Shown: piece after piece, positions 5,785-10,261 of the stretch | Position numbering within the stretch: position 1 is the stretch's first letter | How the letters are laid out: each line of letters starts with the position of its first letter | NCBI GenBank assembly: GCA_002686355.1 | Contig: NZBV01000007.1 | Location: 1 to 10,261 of the forward strand | Direction of reading: 5' to 3' | From: Candidatus Pacearchaeota archaeon | Lineage (GTDB): Archaea > Nanobdellota > Nanobdellia > Pacearchaeales > GW2011-AR1 | DNA: 10,261 bases | Translations under genes and position numbers: made by a program | Notes under the pieces: model-generated | Database searches by the model: none | Told to the model about the DNA's origin: nothing | What the model saw: only the letters and a program-made list of their open reading frames with translations

Positions 5785-6828
5785 ATGTTAACAGAAAAAC
5801 AAGTCAAAGAAATTCGTGAACATCTTGAAAGAGCACAGAATCCGATTTTCTTTTTTGATAATGACCAAGACGGGTTATGCAGTTTTCTTTTGTTGCAAAG
5901 ATACATTGGAAGAGGCAAGGGCGTTCCTATAAGATCTTTCCCTGAGTTAGCTGTCTCATACTTTAGGAGAGTAAGAGAGCTTGGTGCGGATTATATTTTT
6001 ATCCTTGATAAGCCTGTTGTTTCTGATGATTTTTTGAAGGAGGTTGAGCAGGTTAATCTTCCTGTTGTCTGGATTGACCATCATAATGCGCAGACAAGGA
6101 TACCTGGATTTGTTAATTATTATAACCCCCTGTTAAATGATGAAATGACCAATGAGCCTGTTACCGCCCTTTGTTATCAGGTGGCAAATAAAAGAAGCGA
6201 TCTATGGATTGCTGTTATCGGGTGTATTTCAGAGAATTATCTTCCTGAATTTTATTCTGATTTTAAGAAAGAATATCCTGATTTAATAATTAAGTCAGAA
6301 AACCCCCTGGATATTTATTATTGTTCCCAAATTGGAAAAATCATTCAGATTTTTGGAGCAGGATTGAAAGATAAGACCACTAATGTTATTGACATGCTGA
6401 AATTCTTGATGAAAGCGAAATCACCTTATGACGTTTTAGAAGAGAGCAGTAAAAATTATTCAATGCATAAACGGTTTAAGGAAATAGATAGTAAATATAG
6501 AAAACTTTTGGAAAAGGCTAAAAGATTTAGCAAAGGAGAGATTTTGTTTTTTAAATATGGTGGTGATTTGAGCATTAGTTCTGATTTGTCAAACGGGCTT
6601 AGACAGAAATTTCCAGACAAAGTAATTGTTGTAGGTTATGATTCAGGAGTAAAGGTTAATATTTCTATAAGGGGGAAAAAAATCAGGGGTGCTGCTTTGA
6701 AGGTTATAGACGAGCTTGAGGTTACTGGAGGGGGGCATGAAGATGCGGTTGGTTTGAGTATAAAGACAGAAGATTGGGATAAGTTTAAAGAAAAATTTGA
6801 GAAGAAATTAAAAAATAGAAAAATATAA
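5785..6828 (+). CDS. DHH/DHHA1-family phosphoesterase (RecJ/NrnA-like)
   Basis: A predicted Mn-dependent nuclease or nucleotide phosphoesterase of 347 residues. The DHH domain opens with FFDNDQDGLCS (24-34; D25, D27 and D29 as metal ligands) and has its signature DHHN at 98-101. The DHHA1 domain ends with GGGHEDAVG (315-323), the substrate-binding GGGH loop. A middle helical region (about 150-250) links the two. The frame is open from an ATG at 5764, but the TATA position makes 5785 (MLTEKQVKEI) the likely start. At the motif where RecJ-type enzymes have an Asp after the GT/GC strand, this protein reads IAVIGCISENYLPEF, placing Glu150 there. If the alignment is right, this is a conservative change in a metal ligand. 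It could act in DNA repair/replication (RecJ/GAN-like) or in degradation of short oligonucleotides or cyclic dinucleotides; the sequence does not decide. Confidence 0.88.
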   Translation: MLTEKQVKEIREHLERAQNPIFFFDNDQDGLCSFLLLQRYIGRGKGVPIRSFPELAVSYFRRVRELGADYIFILDKPVVSDDFLKEVEQVNLPVVWIDHHNAQTRIPGFVNYYNPLLNDEMTNEPVTALCYQVANKRSDLWIAVIGCISENYLPEFYSDFKKEYPDLIIKSENPLDIYYCSQIGKIIQIFGAGLKDKTTNVIDMLKFLMKAKSPYDVLEESSKNYSMHKRFKEIDSKYRKLLEKAKRFSKGEILFFKYGGDLSISSDLSNGLRQKFPDKVIVVGYDSGVKVNISIRGKKIRGAALKVIDELEVTGGGHEDAVGLSIKTEDWDKFKEKFEKKLKNRKI

Positions 6829-6831
6829 AAA
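6821..6831 (+). promoter_or_regulatory. Possible TATA box inside the end of the DHH gene
   Basis: AAATATAAAAA spans the stop codon of the DHH gene. A transcript would start near 6851, two bases before an ATG that opens a 25-codon reading frame (6853-6930). It could drive a micro-protein or a non-coding RNA, or be chance A/T richness. Confidence 0.3.
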
Positions 6832-6852
6832 GTTCTTTGAACTGTGGATAAT

Positions 6853-6930
6853 ATGAATAGTGCATCTAAGAAAGTTTTGAATTTTGGCTACGGCTTAGTG
6901 TGCACTAAAATTAAAATCGCCTTAATTTAA
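6853..6930 (+). CDS. Doubtful 25-residue micro-ORF
   Basis: It starts two bases after the predicted transcription start of the TATA-like element at 6821-6831 and encodes MNSASKKVLNFGYGLVCTKI followed by five more residues. No ribosome binding site or recognised family. It is listed only because the promoter geometry matches that of the real leaderless genes in this window. Confidence 0.15.
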   Translation: MNSASKKVLNFGYGLVCTKIKIALI

Positions 6931-7165
6931 TCCGACGTCTTTTTCTGGGTTAAGTTGAGGATATTTCTTGTTAATTCAGATTAAGAGGTTGGATTCTTAG
7001 GGCACTTTTCAAAATGGGTGAAGCCAGAGAAGTAAAAGAAGTTGAAAGAGAGCTGAACAAGTTGCTTGAGATTACTCTGAGGATAGAGTGGGAGCTTGAG
7101 ACAATTGTTCAAAGAGTCAATTAGTTTGATGAAAGGAGGAGATTTCTTGTAGAGGTTAGTGTGCA
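6895..7165 (+). repeat. 10-base direct repeat TTAGTGTGCA, two copies
   Basis: Copies at 6895-6904 and 7156-7165, 261 bases apart, bracket most of the gene-free interval. The left copy is also part of the near-palindrome TTAGTG-TG-CACTAA. The second copy lies just before the prolyl-tRNA synthetase stop codon. No further extension of the match is visible. Confidence 0.4.
7014..7124 (+). CDS. Possible 36-residue helical micro-protein
   Basis: MGEAREVKEVERELNKLLEI followed by 16 more residues, ending ETIVQRVN. The peptide is strongly helical and amphipathic, with Leu/Ile/Val spaced three and four apart, unlike random A/T-rich translation. The frame stays open upstream to 6975 without a start codon and continues the amphipathic character (FRLRGWILRALFK), so it might be the tail of a decayed longer gene. 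No Shine-Dalgarno site and no good TATA box at the usual distance. Its reverse strand carries only a non-protein-like frame that runs into prolyl-tRNA synthetase. Confidence 0.3.
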   Translation: MGEAREVKEVERELNKLLEITLRIEWELETIVQRVN

Positions 7166-7170
7166 ATGTG

Positions 7171-8616
7171 TTAATAACTTTTGGCAATGTAAACAATATG
7201 ATTTGCTTTTTTTCTACAGATTACACATTTGCCTGAGTTTTTGTTTTTCTCGTCTAGTTTTGTTCCGCGAACTTCTGCGCCAACATGTTTTTCAATAACT
7301 TCTGCACATTTTTCACCATCTTTTTCTACAGAGCAAAAACCGCATTGCGCAATTGTTCCTTGTTTGATTGCGGATTTTATTTCTTTGAGATTTTTAGTGC
7401 CCTTGATTCTTCCTTCAAAAACTTTGTCCGCTTGTTTTATCAGATTCTTTGTAAACTCTTTTGATATTTTTTGAATTGTTTTTGTTGTGTCTTTTTCTGA
7501 GATGATTTCTTTTTTATTTAAATCTCGGCGAAAGATTGTTAACTTCTTTTTCTGAGAATCTTTTAACCCTAAATCAATTCTCACTGGCACACCTTTCATC
7601 TCCCAGTGATTGAATTTTTCTCCTGGTCGTTTGTCAGAATAATCGATTTTAACTGTTGCGAATTTTTTAATTTGATTTTTTAATTCTTCTGCTTTTTTGT
7701 TTAGTTTTTTGTCAATTGGGATTATTGTAACTTGCAAGGGTGCAATTTCCCAAGGAAACCGAAGTCCTTTGTCGTCTCCATGTGTGATTATTACACTTGC
7801 GAAAATTCGCGAAATTGCTGGGCCGTAGCAGGTTATGTAAGCGTATTTTTCTTTTCCATTTTTGTCTTTGAATTTTACGTCAAATGCTTTTGAGAATTTT
7901 TGGGAAATCATATGTGTTGATGGTTGTTGGACTAATTTTCCGTCTGGGTTTAGAGCGTCTGCTGCAAATGTTCTTGATGCTCCAGGGAATTTGTCCCATG
8001 AAGGTCTTTCGAAGAAAATAAATGGTAACCCGAAAATGTCGTGCATAACTTCTTTTGTTGTTTGCATGTCTTCTTGGACTTGGTTGAATGCATCTTTTTC
8101 TGTAGCATGCACGCAGTGGGCTTCTATCCAGTAGAATTCCCTATCTCTTAATAATGGGCGTGTTGCTTTTGTTTCATATCTGAAGATATTTGCCCGCTGA
8201 TAGATTTTGAAAGGAAGATCGTTATGGCTCCTTATCCATAGTGCGAACATTTGGTAAAAGGCGGTTTCTGATGTTGGGCGTAGTGCTATCTTTTTTTGGA
8301 AATTAGTTTTTCCTCCTTTTGTAACCCAAAAAACCGAGGGAGTAAATCCTCCTATGTGTGATGATTCTTTTTCAAGATTTTCTTCAGGAATTAAAGTTGG
8401 GAACCAACAAGGGTTGTGGGCTTTTTTTTGTAAAGTTTCTTCGAAAAATTTGTACATTTTTTCCATTGTTAAAACTGCCCAAGGCCGATGAACTAAAAAT
8501 CCTTTAATATTATATCTTATGTCTGTAAGTTCACATCTTTGTAAAATTTGCGTAAACCACTCAGAAAAGTTTTCCTCTTTTTTTGCAGTGATCCCTTCTT
8601 CTGATTTTTTTGCCAT
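7171..8616 (-). CDS. proS: Prolyl-tRNA synthetase, archaeal/eukaryal type
   Basis: Charges tRNA-Pro with proline. The 481-residue protein is full length for the short archaeal form, which has no bacterial editing insertion. The class II core holds FPTLIPEENLEKESSHIGGF (72-91), ALRPTSE (111-117) and motif 2 with RYETKATRPLLRDREFYWIEAH (146-167). Motif 3 lies at TCYGPAISRIFASVIITHGDDKG (262-284). The anticodon-binding domain runs from about 292 to 395 (QVTIIPI, VRIDLG). The C-terminal zinc module has C425, C428, C437, C464 and C467, and the chain ends in Tyr481 (VYIAKSY), both family traits. A TATA box 25 bases before the ATG marks a leaderless start. The gene lies 36 bases downstream of the HtrA-like gene with its own promoter in the gap. 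Confidence 0.97.
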   Translation of the reverse strand: MAKKSEEGITAKKEENFSEWFTQILQRCELTDIRYNIKGFLVHRPWAVLTMEKMYKFFEETLQKKAHNPCWFPTLIPEENLEKESSHIGGFTPSVFWVTKGGKTNFQKKIALRPTSETAFYQMFALWIRSHNDLPFKIYQRANIFRYETKATRPLLRDREFYWIEAHCVHATEKDAFNQVQEDMQTTKEVMHDIFGLPFIFFERPSWDKFPGASRTFAADALNPDGKLVQQPSTHMISQKFSKAFDVKFKDKNGKEKYAYITCYGPAISRIFASVIITHGDDKGLRFPWEIAPLQVTIIPIDKKLNKKAEELKNQIKKFATVKIDYSDKRPGEKFNHWEMKGVPVRIDLGLKDSQKKKLTIFRRDLNKKEIISEKDTTKTIQKISKEFTKNLIKQADKVFEGRIKGTKNLKEIKSAIKQGTIAQCGFCSVEKDGEKCAEVIEKHVGAEVRGTKLDEKNKNSGKCVICRKKANHIVYIAKSY

Positions 8617-8636
8617 AATTGAGAGAAGTAATAGAG

Positions 8637-8645
8637 CTTTAAAAT
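8637..8645 (-). promoter_or_regulatory. TATA box for proS
   Basis: The minus strand reads ATTTTAAAG, centred 25 bases before the proS ATG at 8616, in the 36-base gap behind the HtrA-like gene. Independent transcription of proS is therefore likely. Confidence 0.5.
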
Positions 8646-8652
8646 GGTTTTG

Positions 8653-9528
8653 TTAGATTAATGTCTGATTCAATGCTTGTTGTGCGATTTCATTGACGAT
8701 GTCTATGATGAAGTTTGATTCAAGTGCGAAGCCCAAGTTTTCTCCATCGCTGATTTTGAAATTGTTTATTCCGATGACTTTGCCATCTTTGTTTATCAGT
8801 GGGCCGCCTGAGTTTCCTGGGTTAAGTGCTGCATCTGTTTGGATGTATGCTTCTACATTGTTTGGGCCTTTTCTGTGAACTGCTGAGACAATTCCTTCTG
8901 TTACAGAAAACTGCAAACCTAATGGGTTCCCTATCGCAATAACTTTTTCACCAATCTGGACATCGTTTGAATCTGCGAATTTTACTTTTGGATAATCTTC
9001 CTCAATTTTTAAGAGTGCAATGTCTAAATTCCCATTGTATCCTATGAAAGCTGTGTTTAGTTTTGTTTGATCATAGGCAATTGCATAAATTTCTCTTCCT
9101 CCTGAGAGCACATGTGCGTTTGTGATTGCGTATCCGTTGTTGGTGATTATGAATCCTGTTCCTTGCCCGACGTCTGTCTTGATTGTGACAACTGATTTGA
9201 CAGCGTCTTCAATTATTCCTGAGAAATCTTCGCCAGCAGATGCTTTTAGTAAATCAAATTCTCTGTCAATTGAACCTAGTTCTGCATTTAAAGAATTTAT
9301 GTCCTCTTTTGTTTGCATGATGTTGTCTGTTAATTCATTGAATTTGCTTTGCGTGTCTTCTTTCAAGTCTGTGATATCTACTTCGATTTTATTGTAACTT
9401 GATCGTAATTGTTCATAGAGAATGCAGATGAAAACACTATTTGCTATTAGCAAGATTATAAAAAAAGTACTGAATCCTCCGATCATGATTTTGTGATTTT
9501 TTTTTAATGGCATTTTATAATACTTCAT
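8653..9528 (-). CDS. Membrane-anchored HtrA/DegP-like trypsin-fold serine protease without PDZ domain
   Basis: A predicted envelope quality-control protease of 291 residues. A short basic start (PLKKNHK) precedes one membrane helix (about 14-38) that should anchor the protein with its protease domain outside the cell. Residues 42-96 form a charged coiled coil (KIEVDITDLKEDTQSKFNEL...), probably for oligomerisation. The chymotrypsin-like domain spans about 105-285, with the triad H139 (ITNAHVL), D169 (NLDIALLKI) and S240 (NPGNSGGPL). The loop AIGNPLGL (198-205) is HtrA-typical. The chain ends just after the protease domain, so the PDZ domains usual in DegP/DegS are absent. The ATG at 9528 is chosen because the TATA box at 9565-9575 would give a leader of about 15 bases; Met6 (9513) is an alternative. 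It is divergent from the tRNA-Arg gene. Confidence 0.93.
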   Translation of the reverse strand: MKYYKMPLKKNHKIMIGGFSTFFIILLIANSVFICILYEQLRSSYNKIEVDITDLKEDTQSKFNELTDNIMQTKEDINSLNAELGSIDREFDLLKASAGEDFSGIIEDAVKSVVTIKTDVGQGTGFIITNNGYAITNAHVLSGGREIYAIAYDQTKLNTAFIGYNGNLDIALLKIEEDYPKVKFADSNDVQIGEKVIAIGNPLGLQFSVTEGIVSAVHRKGPNNVEAYIQTDAALNPGNSGGPLINKDGKVIGINNFKISDGENLGFALESNFIIDIVNEIAQQALNQTLI

Positions 9529-9564
9529 TAAACAAGAGTAGTGATTATAATTAAGGGGTTGGGG

Positions 9565-9575
9565 TTTATATAATT
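9565..9575 (-). promoter_or_regulatory. TATA box for the HtrA-like protease gene
   Basis: The minus strand reads AATTATATAAA, preceded by a BRE-like CCGAAA a few bases upstream. Transcription is predicted to start near 9543, leaving a leader of about 15 bases. A second weak element (TTAATTATAATC, near 9543-9554) could start a shorter transcript. Confidence 0.5.
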
Positions 9576-9603
9576 TTTAGTTTCGGTAGGGCTTTTTTCT
9601 TAA

Positions 9604-9612
9604 GATATAAAA
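9604..9612 (+). promoter_or_regulatory. TATA box for tRNA-Arg
   Basis: GATATAAAA centred about 27 bases before the first base of the mature tRNA, so transcription should start at or within a base or two of the tRNA 5' end. A 5' leader for RNase P would then be minimal or absent. Confidence 0.55.
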
Positions 9613-9634
9613 ACCCTTTTTTTCTTTTCATTAT

Positions 9635-9706
9635 AGGCCGGTCGTCTAATGGACAGGATACCAGGTTTCGGCCCTGTTGATGGGGGTTCGAGTCCCTCCC
9701 GGCCTG
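9635..9706 (+). tRNA. tRNA-Arg(UCG)
   Basis: Folded by hand into a complete cloverleaf of 72 bases without intron. The acceptor stem AGGCCGG pairs perfectly with CCGGCCT, with discriminator G73. The D stem GTCT/GGAT has two wobble pairs. The anticodon stem CCAGG/CCTGT has a C27-U43 mismatch at its base. The loop TTTCGGC gives anticodon UCG with G37, reading CGA and other CGN codons. The variable loop is TGAT. The T stem GGGGG/CCCTC has one G-U pair, and the T loop is TTCGAGT. A20 in the D loop and C35 are the classical arginine identity elements. The 3' CCA is not encoded. A T run follows at 9721-9726. Confidence 0.93.
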
Positions 9707-9719
9707 TTTACAATACATA

Positions 9720-9729
9720 ATTTTTTAAC
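9720..9729 (+). promoter_or_regulatory. TATA box for gatD, overlapping the T run after the tRNA
   Basis: ATTTTTTAAC centred 26 bases before the gatD ATG at 9751. The same six T residues are the first T run after the tRNA-Arg gene and could also serve as its transcription terminator. Confidence 0.5.
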
Positions 9730-9750
9730 TATCTGAGATCTTGTTCTTTT

Positions 9751-10261
9751 ATGAAGTCAGATGCTAAGTCAGGGGACAGGGTGAAGATATCCTTGGTTAA
9801 GGAAGATTATGAAGGGATTTTATTGGAAAGTCCTGAGTCTGGAATTATTTTGTTAAAGCTTGATTCTGGTTATAATATTGGGCTGGACAAGAAGAAGGTT
9901 ATTGGAATTCAGGTTTTGAAAAAGTTTTTAGAGAAGAGAGAAGAATTTGATATGGAGAAAGATTTGGAAAAGAAGAATATTGCAATGGTTATTACAGGGG
10001 GGACAATTGCTGCACGTCTGAATCCGCGCAAGGGAGGAGTTGACTGGCTTGACACTCCTCAGAGTTTGTTTAAGTTCTATCCTGGCACTTTTAAGAAGGT
10101 TAATGTTTCCAAAGTTGTAATGCCATTTATGAAGGCATCAGAGGATATGGATTTCAGGGATTGGGTAAAGATTGCAAAGGCCATCGAGAAACTCCTGAAA
10201 GACTCAAATGTCGACGGAGTTATTGTAACTCATGGAACTGATTTTTTGCATTACACCTCTG
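9751..10261 (+). CDS. gatD: Glutamyl-tRNA(Gln) amidotransferase subunit D, N-terminal part (runs off window)
   Basis: The asparaginase-like subunit of the archaeal GatDE enzyme. It releases ammonia from glutamine or asparagine so that GatE can convert Glu-tRNA(Gln) to Gln-tRNA(Gln). The 170 visible residues hold the small N-terminal beta domain (about 5-55, GDRVKISLVKEDYEGILLES). Then comes the amidase domain: ITGGTIAARLNPRKGGVDWL (81-100) with the nucleophilic Thr85, and VTHGTDFLHYT (159-169) with the Thr163/Asp164 pair. The family-typical SEDMDFRDW is at 130-138. The start fits the TATA box 26 bases upstream. The AARLNP wording departs slightly from the more common ASRVDY form but keeps the catalytic residues. 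Its presence implies that the cell makes Gln-tRNA by the indirect route; gatE is not in view. Confidence 0.95.
   Translation, partial: MKSDAKSGDRVKISLVKEDYEGILLESPESGIILLKLDSGYNIGLDKKKVIGIQVLKKFLEKREEFDMEKDLEKKNIAMVITGGTIAARLNPRKGGVDWLDTPQSLFKFYPGTFKKVNVSKVVMPFMKASEDMDFRDWVKIAKAIEKLLKDSNVDGVIVTHGTDFLHYTS

Larger units (their letters stand above)
6829..7170. other. 342-base interval without a convincing gene
   Basis: This lies between the DHH gene and the convergent prolyl-tRNA synthetase gene. It contains a TATA-like element, two short plus-strand reading frames (6853-6930, 25 residues; 7014-7124, 36 residues) and a 10-base direct repeat TTAGTGTGCA at 6895-6904 and 7156-7165. The first repeat copy is half of an inverted repeat, TTAGTG-TG-CACTAA (6895-6908). 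There is also an unused AGGAGG (7134-7139). I see no tRNA, no recognisable RNase P or SRP RNA core and no C/D box pair. The minus-strand frame here looks like a shadow. Confidence 0.6.

Noticed and set aside
6850..7140. RNase P RNA or SRP RNA in the long gap
   Set aside because: None of the universally conserved core segments of either RNA could be found by eye.
6981..7196. 71-codon minus-strand reading frame in the gap beside proS
   Set aside because: It overlaps the proS 3' end in another frame, is a mix of Leu/Pro/Asn/Phe without pattern, and has no promoter or ribosome site.
9635..9706. Reading the tRNA as tRNA-Glu(UUC) because of the TTTC in its anticodon loop
   Set aside because: Shifting the loop breaks the anticodon stem; the paired arrangement gives UCG, and A20, C35 and G37 agree with arginine.

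Overview
The window looks like a piece of an AT-rich archaeal chromosome, most probably a DPANN lineage such as Pacearchaeota or Woesearchaeota. The archaeal signature genes are transcription factor E, deoxyhypusine synthase, the archaeal/eukaryal form of prolyl-tRNA synthetase with a C-terminal zinc module, and the archaea-specific GatD subunit. Most genes also have an archaeal TATA box about 25-28 bases before the start codon, which implies leaderless mRNAs. The DPANN placement is inference: it rests on small compact genes, a Lys-rich TFE tail, a pair of coiled-coil orphan proteins that look familiar from such genomes, and an alanyl-tRNA synthetase of bacterial rather than archaeal architecture.

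Layout. On the minus strand, 1-949 is the N-terminal part of alanyl-tRNA synthetase, cut by the window edge. Upstream of it are two translationally coupled coiled-coil proteins of unknown function (998-1342 and 1339-1944). A divergent promoter region (1945-2084) leads on the plus strand to a probable operon of TFE, a rhomboid protease and a SpoIIM-like membrane protein (2085-4136). A small DUF378 membrane protein (4187-4369) follows and converges on a second small membrane protein (4388-4588, minus). Next come deoxyhypusine synthase (4678-5640) and a DHH/DHHA1 phosphoesterase (5785-6828), both plus. The stretch 6829-7170 has no convincing gene but holds a possible promoter, two micro-ORFs and a repeated 10-mer. 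On the minus strand follow prolyl-tRNA synthetase (7171-8616) and a membrane-anchored HtrA-like protease (8653-9528). At the right end, on the plus strand, are a tRNA-Arg(UCG) gene (9635-9706) and the start of gatD (9751 to the edge).

How the genes fit together. Translation dominates: two aminoacyl-tRNA synthetases, a tRNA, the tRNA-dependent glutamine pathway (GatD), and hypusine formation on aIF5A. TFE supplies basal transcription. Five membrane proteins, two of them proteases, suggest envelope maintenance. There is no mobile element, CRISPR array, phage gene or defence island. The most unusual points are the bacterial-type AlaRS in an archaeal setting, the conserved-looking coupled coiled-coil pair, the long Lys-rich tail on TFE, a possible catalytic-residue change in the DHH protein, and the unexplained 340-base interval.
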